Source: Acidimicrobiia bacterium (lineage in GTDB: Bacteria > Actinomycetota > Acidimicrobiia > Acidimicrobiales > JANYDT01). Taken from it: a stretch of 41,048 nucleotides of DNA. The notes under the pieces were generated by a model. It saw only the letters and a list, made by a program, of their open reading frames with translations. It was not told the DNA's origin and made no database searches. Location of the stretch: positions 1 through 41,048 of the forward strand of contig JANYDT010000189.1 of assembly GCA_025359845.1 (NCBI GenBank), in the 5' to 3' direction. Position 1 is the stretch's first letter. Every line of letters starts with the position of its first letter. Below are positions 7,306 to 15,927 of the stretch, piece after piece. The position numbers and the translations under genes are program-made.

Positions 7306-8430
7306 GTGACGGGGCCGCGACGACCGGTCCCGGTCCGCACCATCATGGCCACGATCGGGCTGGTCATGGCCACCCTCGGCGCGATCTGGATCCTCCAACA
7401 TGTCACCCGCATCCTGACGTGGGTCTTGGTGGCGGCCTTCTTCGCGATCGTCCTAGGACCCCCGGTTGACCTCTTGGTCCGCCGCACCCACCTCCGTCGA
7501 GGGTTGGCCACCGGCGTCGTGTTCCTGACCGGCATCGGCCTGCTCTTGGCCATGCTCTACGCGTTCATCCGTCCAATCGTCGATCAGAGCACCGAGTTTG
7601 CCAACAACTTTCCCGACTACGTAACCGAAGCCAAGGCCGGAAAGGGTCCGGTCGGAAAGATCGTCAAGAAGTACAACATCGATACCTGGTTCGAGAAGAA
7701 CAAGCAGAAGCTGCAAGACGGCGTGAAGAACCTGGGCAAGACCGGCGTCGATGTCGCCAAAAAAGTGTTCAATACCGTCGCCGCCACCCTCACCATTGCC
7801 GTCCTCACCTTCTTGATGGTCATGCAGGGGCCCGAGATGCTGGCCGGCATCGTGCGCATGCTGAGCCCCCCACAGCAGGAGCGCGCTGTGCGCCTGGCCC
7901 GAGATTGCTCACGGGCCATCACCGGGTATGTAGCCGGCAACCTCGCCATAAGCGTCATCGCGGGAGCATTCACGTACGTGTTTCTCTGGATCGTCGGCGT
8001 ACCCTTTCGTGGAGTTCTCGCGCTTTGGGTCGGGTTCGCCGATCTCATTCCGCTCGTCGGCGCGACCCTGGGGGCGGTGGCCACCGTGGGCGTGGCCTTC
8101 CTCTTTTCGGTGCCGGCAGGCATCGCTACGGTGATCTTCTACGTGATCTATCAACAATTCGAGAACCACGTTCTGCAGGTCACGATCATGAGCCGCACCG
8201 TTGCGCTCTCGCCGCTATCCGTCCTCGTGAGCGTGCTGTTCGGGGTGGAGTTGTTCGGACTACTCGGCGCGCTCCTCGCCATTCCAGTTGCTGGGGTCGT
8301 GAAGGTGTTGGCCGCCGAAGTGGTCCGCATACGGCGCCCCGATCTCGTCGTTGTCCACCATATCCATCAACATCATCTTCGGGTCCCGTTTTGGAAGCGG
8401 ACCCACCCAGTGCCCCAAGACGCCGCGTGA
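7306..8430 (+). CDS. AI-2E-family membrane transporter/permease
   Basis: This 374-residue integral membrane protein belongs to the AI-2E transporter (PerM/TqsA, UPF0118) family. Two N-terminal membrane spans (IMATIGLVMATLGAIWIL and TWVLVAAFFAIVLG) are followed by LRRGLATGVVFL, a soluble Lys-rich segment (about 110-170), and a C-terminal bundle with PLVGATLGAVATVGVAF, YVIYQQFENHVLQ and LFGLLGALLAIP, all typical of the family. Family members export AI-2 or exchange ions; the substrate here is unknown. GTG at 7306 is chosen because GAAGGAG lies 5 nt upstream; TTG 7213 and ATG 7222 are longer options. Its TGA overlaps the GTG of the nucleotidase (GTGA). Confidence 0.88.
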   Translation: MTGPRRPVPVRTIMATIGLVMATLGAIWILQHVTRILTWVLVAAFFAIVLGPPVDLLVRRTHLRRGLATGVVFLTGIGLLLAMLYAFIRPIVDQSTEFANNFPDYVTEAKAGKGPVGKIVKKYNIDTWFEKNKQKLQDGVKNLGKTGVDVAKKVFNTVAATLTIAVLTFLMVMQGPEMLAGIVRMLSPPQQERAVRLARDCSRAITGYVAGNLAISVIAGAFTYVFLWIVGVPFRGVLALWVGFADLIPLVGATLGAVATVGVAFLFSVPAGIATVIFYVIYQQFENHVLQVTIMSRTVALSPLSVLVSVLFGVELFGLLGALLAIPVAGVVKVLAAEVVRIRRPDLVVVHHIHQHHLRVPFWKRTHPVPQDAA

Positions 8431-10094
8431 ACTTCCGTTCGGTTCTCGCCGGGCTATGCGCGGTGGCCGTAGGTGGGTTCGCCAATTTCGGGACGGCCCG
8501 CGCCGACACCCCGAAACCCGTCCCGCTGCAAATCCTGGCGATCAACGACTTCCACGGTCATTTGGAACCGCCGAACGGCGCGTCGGGACGAGTGGACGGC
8601 GTGTTGGCCGGGGGCGCCGAGTACTTGGCCGCCCATCTCGATCGCGCTCGCCACGGACAGAAGCACACAATCACGGTATCGGCCGGCGACGACATTGGCG
8701 GATCACCCTTGATCTCTGGCCTCTTCCACGACGAGCCAACGCTCGAGGCCTTTGATCTGATGAAAGTCGAAATTTCAGCGGTCGGCAATCACGAATTCGA
8801 CCAAGGGCCGGTCGAACTACTACGTCTCGCACATGGGGGTTGCCCCGCGACCGGAGCCTGTCCGAAGAAGCCCTGGAAGGGCATCAAGATGACCTATCTC
8901 GGCGCGAACGTCCGTGACACGACCACGGGTAAACCTCTCTTCCCGCCATCCACGATTCGCACCTACGGTGGTGTGGCCGTCGCGTTCATTGGACTGACGC
9001 TAAAAGAGACACCGAGTATCGTCATCAAGAAGGGCACGGCCGGACTGACTTTTTCTGCTGAGGCCGACGCTATCAACCAAGAAGTCGCGAGGCTCAAGGC
9101 CAACCCCGGGGTCCATGCTTTCGTCGTGCTCCTTCATCAGGGAGACACCGTCCGCGGCGGCGACGTCAACAGCTGCAACGGACTCTCGGGTCCGCTCGCC
9201 GGGATTGTGGCTCGGCTCGACAAAGATGTCGATCTCGTGCTTTCGGCCCATTCTCACCAAAATTACGTTTGCCAAATTGCAGGAAAGCCCGTGTCACAGT
9301 CCGGATCATTCGGAGCAGTGTTTGCCGACATTCGGACCACTCTTGATCCGGGAACGCGAGACTTTTCCAGCATAGTTATCACGAACAATATCGTCACTCG
9401 TGACATCAATCCTTCCAGCAAGATGACTAAACTTGTCGACAAGTGGCGTCAACAATCCGCGCTGTTGGGACGAGATTTCGTAGGACGGATCGCCATCGAC
9501 GTCACCCGAACGCCGAACGCCGTTGGTGAATCCGCATTGGGCGACCTGGTGGCCGATGCGCAACTGGCGGCGGCCAAGACGGCCGTCTCAGATCTACCGC
9601 GCCTCGCGATCACCAACCCCGGAGGTTTGCGCACCGATCTATCCTTCGTCGGCGCCCGCGCCGCTCGGCCGGTCGGCGAGCTGACGTATGGAGAGGTCTT
9701 CGCCACCCAGCCGTTTCAAAACCCTCTTGTCACGGTCACCATTACCGGGGTCGATCTGAAAGCCGCCTTCGAGCAGCAATTCGACAATCCGGCGACGGGA
9801 AAGGCCCGCATCTTGCAGGTTAGCGGCAACGTCAAAGAGCGGGTCGACCCGAAGCAGGCCGTAGGAGCCCGAGTGCTATCGCTGACTGTCGACAATCAGG
9901 AAGTCGTGGCGGCGTCGCGCTACCGCGTCACGATGAACGGCTTCTTGGAAGGCGGCGGCGACGCCTTCACCGCCCTGACGAAAGGAACCGATCGCGCCGA
10001 ACAGGGCACAGACCTCGGTGCCCTTGTCGACTACTTACGGGGCCTCACTGGCGCCTACAACCCGCCGCCCCTGAACCGCGTGACTGTCGCCTGA
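8427..10094 (+). CDS. Secreted 5'-nucleotidase / 2',3'-cyclic phosphodiesterase-type metallophosphatase
   Basis: This 555-residue exported hydrolase has a signal peptide ending near TARADTP (about residue 30). The calcineurin-like metallophosphatase domain shows INDFHGHLEP, SAGDDIGGSPL, GNHEFDQG, VLLHQGDTV and SAHSHQNY, which provide the two-metal site. The 5'-nucleotidase C-terminal domain shows NPGGLRTDL, YGEVFATQPFQNPL and MNGFLEGGGDAF. It would dephosphorylate extracellular nucleotides to supply nucleosides and phosphate. It starts at GTG 8427 inside the permease stop, so the two are co-translated; a nucleoside or phosphate link for the permease is conjecture. Confidence 0.93.
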   Translation: MNFRSVLAGLCAVAVGGFANFGTARADTPKPVPLQILAINDFHGHLEPPNGASGRVDGVLAGGAEYLAAHLDRARHGQKHTITVSAGDDIGGSPLISGLFHDEPTLEAFDLMKVEISAVGNHEFDQGPVELLRLAHGGCPATGACPKKPWKGIKMTYLGANVRDTTTGKPLFPPSTIRTYGGVAVAFIGLTLKETPSIVIKKGTAGLTFSAEADAINQEVARLKANPGVHAFVVLLHQGDTVRGGDVNSCNGLSGPLAGIVARLDKDVDLVLSAHSHQNYVCQIAGKPVSQSGSFGAVFADIRTTLDPGTRDFSSIVITNNIVTRDINPSSKMTKLVDKWRQQSALLGRDFVGRIAIDVTRTPNAVGESALGDLVADAQLAAAKTAVSDLPRLAITNPGGLRTDLSFVGARAARPVGELTYGEVFATQPFQNPLVTVTITGVDLKAAFEQQFDNPATGKARILQVSGNVKERVDPKQAVGARVLSLTVDNQEVVAASRYRVTMNGFLEGGGDAFTALTKGTDRAEQGTDLGALVDYLRGLTGAYNPPPLNRVTVA

Positions 10095-10143
10095 GCCGCA
10101 TCAGCATCGCCTGAAGGGATCGGCCCCGGGCCATGGGCAGACC

Positions 10144-10365
10144 CTAAGCGCTCGCGGTGGGCTTGGGCGCGTTGCGACCGCGATATTGGGCGACAACCCA
10201 AACCGCAGCAGCGGCCAACGCGATGGAAACAACGGCGAGACCGGTGTGCACGATCTTGAAACCGGCTGAGTGATTGCTGCGCCAAATATTGCGCTGTTGC
10301 ACAATCCACACGAACAGGGTCCACGCGGCAAAGCCGCGAATCAAGTTGGCATGGTGGCGGGTCAT
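10144..10365 (-). CDS. Small two-helix membrane protein (SCO4848-like)
   Basis: This 73-residue protein has two predicted membrane helices: residues about 10-24 (GFAAWTLFVWIVQQ) and 42-60 (GLAVVSIALAAAAVWVVA). A conserved-looking RNIWRSN...GFKIVHT segment lies between them. It resembles the small SCO4848-type actinobacterial membrane family; function is unknown. ATG at 10365 lies 7 nt after TAACCT with no Shine-Dalgarno, suggesting a leaderless transcript. It is divergent from the acyl-CoA dehydrogenase. Confidence 0.7.
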   Translation of the reverse strand: MTRHHANLIRGFAAWTLFVWIVQQRNIWRSNHSAGFKIVHTGLAVVSIALAAAAVWVVAQYRGRNAPKPTASA

Positions 10366-10436
10366 GGCGTGGAGGTTAGGGGGTCAAGAGCCCGCGAATG
10401 GCCAGAAGGGCGGCTCGGGCCGTACCCTGGATGGCC

Positions 10437-11705
10437 ATGCCGGACATCACCGAAGAGCAGTTCACCAAGGAAGCGCTGGTCTTCCTCGAAGCCAACGCGA
10501 CCCGAAAGGCCGAGAAGAAGGCCCAGAAGTGGGGCGAGGGTTCCGACTCGGCCAGCATCTTCGAGCAGAAGGACCGGGCCGTCGAGCTGGCCGAAGTTGA
10601 GGAAGCCAAGGCCTGGCGACAAAAGAAGTTCGACGCCGGCTTCGGTTGGGCCAACGGTCCGGTAGCCCGGGGTGGCCGGGGTCTGACCTCCAGCTATGAC
10701 CGCATCTACAACGCGCTCGAGGGCGAGTTCGAGACTCCCAATGCGAGCTGCTTCACCATCGGCCTGGGCATGGTGGCGCCCACCTTCCTGGCCCATGGCA
10801 CCGAAGAGGCCATCGCCAAGTATGTCAAGCCCCTGTGGCGCGGCGAGATCGTCGCCTGCCAGCTGTTCAGCGAGCCCGGCGCCGGGTCCGACCTGGCCAG
10901 CTTGCAGACCAAGGCCGATCGCGACGGCGATGAGTGGGTCATCACCGGCCAGAAGGTATGGACGTCGGGGGCCCACTACGCCGATGTCGGTGAAATCATC
11001 TGTCGCAACGATCCGTCGCTGCCCAAGCACAAGGGGTTGACCGGTTTCATCGTCGACATGAAAGATCCCAACATCGAGATCCGTCCGTTGCGGCAAATGA
11101 CCGGCGGCGCGAACTTCAATGAGGTGTTCTTCAACGAGGTCCGGGTACCCGATTGGTACCGTCTCGGCGACGTGAACCAGGGTTGGACCGTGGCTCTCAC
11201 CACGCTCATGAACGAGCGTGCCGCGATTGGTGCAGGAGGCGGCGGCGGCCGGGGGGACTTCATGAGCCTCGATCGACTGTCGGCGCTGTTGCACGCCATG
11301 GGCAAGGGTCACGACAAGGTGCTGCGCGACGAACTCATGCAGATCTGGATCGCCCAACAGGTCAACAAGTACACCGGCCAGCGGGCCCTCGCCAAGGTCA
11401 AGGCCGGCGCTCTGCCAGGGCCCGAGATGTCGATCAGCAAGCTGGCTGGGGCCAAGAACATGACGGCACTGTCGTCGTTCGTCTCCAAGGCGTTGGGCGC
11501 CAAGTTGACCGCCGACTCGGGCGAGTGGGGCACCTTTGCCTGGGCTCAATTCGTTCTGGGCACACCAGGCGGACGCATCGCCGGCGGATCCGACGAGGTA
11601 ATGCGCAATATTGTGGGCGAGCGCGTGCTCGGACTCCCCAAGGAGCCCGGCATCGACTCCGTAACCCCCTTCAACGAGCTGAAGGTCGGCACCCAACAGG
11701 TCTGA
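10437..11705 (+). CDS. Acyl-CoA dehydrogenase
   Basis: This is a 422-residue FAD-dependent acyl-CoA dehydrogenase. The middle domain has CQLFSEPGAGSDLASL and WVITGQKVWTSGA. The C-terminal domain ends with GGRIAGGSDEVMRNIVGERVLGLPKEP. The N-terminus is helical and Lys/Glu-rich. It would introduce an alpha-beta double bond into acyl-CoA in fatty-acid or sterol-chain oxidation; the substrate cannot be read from sequence. The catalytic Glu is not at the usual EGT position, where this subgroup has GGSDE. The start ATG 10437 lies 8 nt after TACCCT, again without a Shine-Dalgarno; ATG 10431 is also in frame. Confidence 0.92.
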   Translation: MPDITEEQFTKEALVFLEANATRKAEKKAQKWGEGSDSASIFEQKDRAVELAEVEEAKAWRQKKFDAGFGWANGPVARGGRGLTSSYDRIYNALEGEFETPNASCFTIGLGMVAPTFLAHGTEEAIAKYVKPLWRGEIVACQLFSEPGAGSDLASLQTKADRDGDEWVITGQKVWTSGAHYADVGEIICRNDPSLPKHKGLTGFIVDMKDPNIEIRPLRQMTGGANFNEVFFNEVRVPDWYRLGDVNQGWTVALTTLMNERAAIGAGGGGGRGDFMSLDRLSALLHAMGKGHDKVLRDELMQIWIAQQVNKYTGQRALAKVKAGALPGPEMSISKLAGAKNMTALSSFVSKALGAKLTADSGEWGTFAWAQFVLGTPGGRIAGGSDEVMRNIVGERVLGLPKEPGIDSVTPFNELKVGTQQV

Positions 11706-11748
11706 TCGATCCTCGGTGTCGCAAACCCTTGGAAGCGCGTCACCCGGG

Positions 11749-12709
11749 CTACGCCAGCGTGACGACCACGCCCTCGTACCAATGTTCGAGCTTTCGCCAA
11801 AGAAGCGCTCGAGAGCTGGCGAAGTTGTGCATGTGGGCCATGTCGGCCATCAGCCAAGCCGTCACATCGCGCGTCCCCCGGTAGGCCGAGGGCTCCGCAT
11901 GGATGTCACTGATGACGTCAGTTTCTCCTGACACGATGAGCACGGGAACGGCGATCCGGGCGGCTTCGGCGGCCACCACGCCGGGCAGGAGTGGATGACG
12001 GTCGTCGGCCAGGGCCGGTCCGCCGGGCGAGTTCGCCGTGCTCCATACGGCCGCCGAGCCTACGGTGCCGGGCCGTTTAGTCATATCGGTCGCCACGATG
12101 TCGTCGGCACATCCGAAAGATGAAACGCGGCGCGCATCGGATGGGCCAGTCCGTTGCCGGCGTCCAATGAAAGCATGGCTCCCAGGTCGGTGTCGACAGG
12201 CCACGGTGCGATGGTGCCGAGACCGCTCCATCCGAGCATGGCGACCGCATCGAAGACGGGGTTGTTTCCTTGCCCAATGATGAGGAGGAACCCGCCGAAC
12301 GACTGACCGATGCCGATGGCGGCCGAAACGACCAGAGGGGCGAGACCCGGGTCTAGGGAGCCCGCGCGTAGCTGATCGAGAATCGCGGTGGCGGTCGCGT
12401 TGTTGGCTCGAGCGACGCCGCGTAGTCGAGCGCGTCGACCGGCACGTCGCTGTCGCCGACGCCAACGTGGTCGCAGGCGACGAACACGAAACCATTGCGC
12501 ACGTGGTGCTCGGCTTGGCTGTACTGGCTGTGCCCGCTGATCTGAAGATCGTAATAAAGCCGGTTGTAGCCACCTCCGGGAAAGCCGAAGACAACAGTGG
12601 CGCCGTCGGCGCGAAGTAGATCGGGCACGATGACGGTGGCCGCGCAGTGCAGCGTCTCGCCCGTGCCGACCGCCTCCGAAACGTCGACGCGGGTTTCGAT
12701 TCTCTGCAT
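11749..12709 (-). pseudogene. Alpha/beta hydrolase, two frameshifts
   Basis: Three consecutive minus-strand frames together make one hydrolase. The N-terminal part starts at ATG 12709 (MQRIETRVDV) and includes VVFGFPGGGYNRLYYD and FVFVACDHVGVGDSD, to about 12415. The middle part contains the nucleophile elbow IGIGQSFGGFLL and FDAVAMLGWSG, from about 12415 to 12107. The last part contains VPVLIVSGETDVI (acid region) and MADMAHMHNFASS (catalytic His region), to TAA/TGA at 11749. All three catalytic regions are preserved, so decay is recent or the shifts near 12410 and 12107 are sequencing errors. It is co-oriented with, and 150 bp downstream of, the DUF2332 gene. The natural substrate is unknown. 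Confidence 0.8.
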
Positions 12710-12859
12710 GGATTCTTTCTGGTGCGGTTCGAGATGAGCTGAATGGACCAGCCTACGGCTATGCCAAGGGGGAGGCATCGACCTGCTCCGCCGGCATCGC
12801 CAGCGAGATCCAGAAAGGTGGTGGGCGCGCTCAGAAGCATGATGAGGCCCATCGGGGCA

Positions 12860-13954
12860 TCACGTGGCGATCCAATCGATCCAGCGGCCATGGGGGTGGG
12901 CTCGGGCGTGCGTACGCACGGTACGGGCACCGTCTCGGTACCTAACTTCGACGAGCAAGGTCTCGCCCTTCGGACTGCGCTCAGAGCTGCCTTCAGGCCA
13001 TGGAAGCTCAGGCGAATACATGGGCGACTCAGCGATAACCCACGTCAGGTCGCTCTGGGCCCCAAGCCCGTCAAGCGCGGCCACAAAGGCCGATCGGGCC
13101 GCCGGTTCGAGATAGGTCAGCATCCATGTGGTCACGATCGTGAGGTGCCCGTCCGTGGCACCGGCCGTGACCAACCCAAGGTCGGCGACGGCATCGCCGC
13201 GGATAAGGCGCGGTGGCGTTTGCGCCGCCAACGCGACAGCGGCTTCGGTTCGACGGAATCGGTCCAATTCGTCGGGCCACATGCAGGCGAGCAGCCATCG
13301 CGCCGCGTCGGAATCGGTGACGTCGATAGGACTGCGATCAAGGCCGACTCGACTGGCGATCTTCAACGTCGAATCGCCGGGCCGGGCGCCAAGATGACGG
13401 GTTCGCAACCGAACGGGACTCATGGGGTCGCCACCCGGCAGGGGCCGATCTTCGGCATCGCAATAGGCCCATCGATCGAGCAGTAGGTTGAGACCTGCGC
13501 TCGCGCCCACTTCTACGAGCCGGACCCCATCAACATCGTGACTCAGCGCCGAAAGAACCGGCCACAACAGACTTGAGCGACCGACCTCGTTGGTTTGGGT
13601 TGTTCGGGTGGCGATCAACGCCTCGAGTTCGCCACGGGCCGTGCGGCAGAACTCGACGAAGGCGGCGCCTGCCTCCTCGCCAGGTGGGATCGGTTGCGCG
13701 CTGATGGTCGGATAGAAGGGCCGCAGCGCTCTTTCGGCCGGGCTGCGGATTTTGCCCTGTCGTTGCTCGAGCAAGATATCGTGAACGGCGGCCAGCAACA
13801 GGTTCGGGCGACGTTCCATTTCCGGCGCTACGTTAAGCATCCCGGCTACATCCGGCGCGTCGGCGACGGCTCGGCAAATCGATTGGTAGAGCGGGGAGTT
13901 CGGCGCCTCGACATCGGCGAAGCGTCGGAAGAATCGGCCAAGATCGAGGAGCAT
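12860..13954 (-). CDS. DUF2332 family protein
   Basis: This 364-residue protein matches the DUF2332 family common in Actinobacteria and Proteobacteria. The N-terminal LGRFFRRFADVEAPNSPLY is followed by RPFYPTISA, then LVEVGASAGLNLLLDRW, which resembles a SAM-methyltransferase nucleotide loop, and a late TTWMLTYLEPAAR. Biochemical function is unknown. ATG 13954 is chosen because LLDLGRFFRRFA is the expected N-terminus; an out-of-frame ATG sits 4 nt upstream and GGAG lies about 11 nt upstream. The promoter region is shared with the divergent HTH-citrate synthase, so any operator there may control both. Confidence 0.85.
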   Translation of the reverse strand: MLLDLGRFFRRFADVEAPNSPLYQSICRAVADAPDVAGMLNVAPEMERRPNLLLAAVHDILLEQRQGKIRSPAERALRPFYPTISAQPIPPGEEAGAAFVEFCRTARGELEALIATRTTQTNEVGRSSLLWPVLSALSHDVDGVRLVEVGASAGLNLLLDRWAYCDAEDRPLPGGDPMSPVRLRTRHLGARPGDSTLKIASRVGLDRSPIDVTDSDAARWLLACMWPDELDRFRRTEAAVALAAQTPPRLIRGDAVADLGLVTAGATDGHLTIVTTWMLTYLEPAARSAFVAALDGLGAQSDLTWVIAESPMYSPELPWPEGSSERSPKGETLLVEVRYRDGARTVRTHARAHPHGRWIDWIAT

Positions 13955-13991
13955 GCATTGACTATCTCCGATGACGCGGCCATCGTCAATC

Positions 13992-14011
13992 TTGATAACA
14001 TCAATGTTGAT
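13992..14011. promoter_or_regulatory. Three alternating half-sites at the HTH-citrate synthase start (putative self-operator)
   Basis: TTGAT (13992-13996), ATCAA (14000-14004) and TTGAT (14007-14011) alternate in orientation and form two overlapping inverted repeats. They cover the likely -10 box TAACAT (13996-14001), which is 8 nt from ATG 14010. Binding here would block the citrate synthase promoter and could affect the divergent DUF2332 gene. The encoded protein has its own HTH domain, which makes autoregulation plausible. Confidence 0.5.
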
Positions 14012-15200
14012 GCAGTCCATTCCGGCCAAGGAGGCCGCTCGTCGCCTAGGGGTGAAGCCGGCGACCCTGTACGCCTACGTGAGTCGCGGTTTGTTGACCA
14101 GCACGAAGTCCAAGGACGGACGGACAAGCCGATTCGACGCGGACGAGATCGAACGCCTCACTCGCACTGGTAGAAGGGCGCATCGACCGACTCGAACCGG
14201 CAGCGTCGACGTGGTCATCGCTACTGCCGTGACCCGGATCGACAACGAGCAGGGTCCGGTCTATCGCGGTCGCTTGGCCACCGATTTGGCAGTGTCGGGC
14301 ACCTTCGAGGCAGCCGCCGATTGGCTCTGGAGCGGAACCGACCCCGGCCCCGAACCGACATCGTGGCCCGCACCCAAGCCCGTCCCCGCCTCGGTTCGGG
14401 ACATGGCGACGACCGCCACGCCGTTTCATCGTCTTTTGGTCGTTGCGACAACGCTGGCTGCCGACGATTTGTATCGTCATGATTTGCGGCCGGAGGCCAT
14501 CGCCGGAGTCGGTCGCAAATTGATTTCCAGCTTCGCCGGCGTGCCTGATATCGGACGAGGCCGCAAAGGGGGATCGATCGCCGAGCGACTATGGGCCGGC
14601 CTGTCCCGGCGACCCGCGCCTGATGGAGCCATCGCCGTGCTCAACGCCGCGCTTGTGCTCTTGGCCGATCATGACCTCGCGGCGTCGACGTTGGCGGCGC
14701 GGGTCGCGGCCAGTACGCGAGCCGATCCGTATTCGGTCGTGGCATCGGGGCTGGGAGCATTGACGGGCCCGCTTCACGGCGGCGCGAGTCGGGCCGCCCA
14801 TCGGCTGTTCGTTCAGGCCCTCGATGCCGGAGGACCGGCGCCGGTGCTTGGAGATCTACTCCGACGCGGTGAGCCCGTCCCCGGATTCGGTCACAAGATT
14901 TACACCGACGCGGACCCCCGGGCTCGAGCGTTGTGGCGGCTGTTCATCGACGCCGGATTCGACGCCAAGCGCGTGGCCACAGCCGAGGAGTTGTTGACGG
15001 CGGCAACCGAACGAGTCCCCGTGAAGGCCAACATTGATTTTGCGTTGGCCGCCTTCACGTTCGCCGCCGGCCTGCCGGAAGACACCGGGGAGTGGGTCAT
15101 GGCGATCGCCCGCACCGCCGGTTGGTTGGCCCATGCGGTGGAAGAGTACGGCGAGGCACCGTTGCGCTTTCGGCCCCGAGCGGAGTATGTCGGGCCATAG
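14010..15200 (+). CDS. Citrate synthase-like protein with N-terminal MerR-type HTH domain
   Basis: This 396-residue fusion has a MerR/excisionase-type helix-turn-helix at about residues 3-55 (IPAKEAARRLGVKPATLYAY, then SRFDADEIERL). It is followed by a type II citrate/2-methylcitrate synthase domain. The catalytic residues are present: His in TGPLHGGAS, His in PGFGHKIYTDADPRA and Asp in ANIDFALAAF. The C-terminus has IARTAGWLAHAVEEY. HTH-citrate synthases are known as a subfamily, but whether they are regulators, enzymes or both is not established to my knowledge. ATG 14010 is chosen because TAACAT lies 8 nt upstream; ATG 14004 is also in frame. Its stop is 16 bp from the convergent membrane protein gene. 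Confidence 0.9.
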   Translation: MQSIPAKEAARRLGVKPATLYAYVSRGLLTSTKSKDGRTSRFDADEIERLTRTGRRAHRPTRTGSVDVVIATAVTRIDNEQGPVYRGRLATDLAVSGTFEAAADWLWSGTDPGPEPTSWPAPKPVPASVRDMATTATPFHRLLVVATTLAADDLYRHDLRPEAIAGVGRKLISSFAGVPDIGRGRKGGSIAERLWAGLSRRPAPDGAIAVLNAALVLLADHDLAASTLAARVAASTRADPYSVVASGLGALTGPLHGGASRAAHRLFVQALDAGGPAPVLGDLLRRGEPVPGFGHKIYTDADPRARALWRLFIDAGFDAKRVATAEELLTAATERVPVKANIDFALAAFTFAAGLPEDTGEWVMAIARTAGWLAHAVEEYGEAPLRFRPRAEYVGP

Positions 15201-15216
15201 CGGGGCCGGAGCGGCA

Positions 15217-15927
15217 TTATTCATCCTCCTGCGGCGCCGGTTCGATGCGCAGCACCCAACTGCCAGCCGGAATAGTCTCGCCTCGGGACGGGGAGACGCG
15301 TCGGGAAGCGCTGCGGCCCGAGGGGCCCGTGGGCGCTCCCTCGTCGAGATGCTGATTCAGGCTCAGCAGCCGACCCATCATCGGCAGCATCACGATGTTC
15401 ACCGCATGCAGCAGGCCAATGATGAGTAAGATGCCACCGATTCTGGCCACTTCTGATTTGAGTTGTGCTCCGGCCACATTGACGCCCCAATTCCTTGGTA
15501 ACTCGAACGTCGTGGTGAATAGCGTGTAGGCAATGAAGATCAAATAATAGGCGATGTCAGTTAAGACAATATAGCTCTTGCCGGTACGAGGGTTTGCACG
15601 AAACACATCCCCTGCATAGCTTTTTCCAAATCGCTTGATAAGGGGTCCGAGTACGGCCGCCAATGAAAGCAGAAGAATGGTCGTCATCAGCTCGAGTAGC
15701 CACCAACGCATAGTTATTGTTCCTTTCGAGAAGTCAACTTGAGGTGCAACAAACGCAAAACAGGCGAGCAGAAACGCGGCGATACCGATAATGATCCTCT
15801 TGCGAAACCGCTTCCGACCTTGGGCTTCGTCCAACGATAGCTGAACGCGAGCGAACAGATCCGGGCTCTCGTTCACTAAGTCGGCCGCGGCCCACATGGC
15901 TTCATGGATGCGTTCTTCGAGATTCAC
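15217..15927 (-). CDS. Four-helix membrane protein coupled to the ECF sigma factor
   Basis: This 236-residue protein has a cytosolic-looking N-terminus of about 45 residues (NLEERIHEAMWAAADLVNES, then a Lys/Arg cluster GRKRFRKR). Four membrane helices follow: IIIGIAAFLLACFAFVA, LLELMTTILLLSLAAVLG, IAYYLIFIAYTLFTT and IGGILLIIGLLHAVNIVML. A hydrophilic tail follows. The GTG start (15927-15925) overlaps the TGA of the sigma gene as GTGA. Coupling to a sigma gene and a soluble N-terminus before the first helix suggest an anti-sigma or sigma-anchoring role, but no zinc-binding HxxxCxxC motif is present, so this is inference. Confidence 0.75.
   Translation of the reverse strand: MNLEERIHEAMWAAADLVNESPDLFARVQLSLDEAQGRKRFRKRIIIGIAAFLLACFAFVAPQVDFSKGTITMRWWLLELMTTILLLSLAAVLGPLIKRFGKSYAGDVFRANPRTGKSYIVLTDIAYYLIFIAYTLFTTTFELPRNWGVNVAGAQLKSEVARIGGILLIIGLLHAVNIVMLPMMGRLLSLNQHLDEGAPTGPSGRSASRRVSPSRGETIPAGSWVLRIEPAPQEDE

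Noticed and set aside
10362..11696. 444-codon minus-strand ORF
   Set aside because: It is antisense to the acyl-CoA dehydrogenase and has no motifs of its own.
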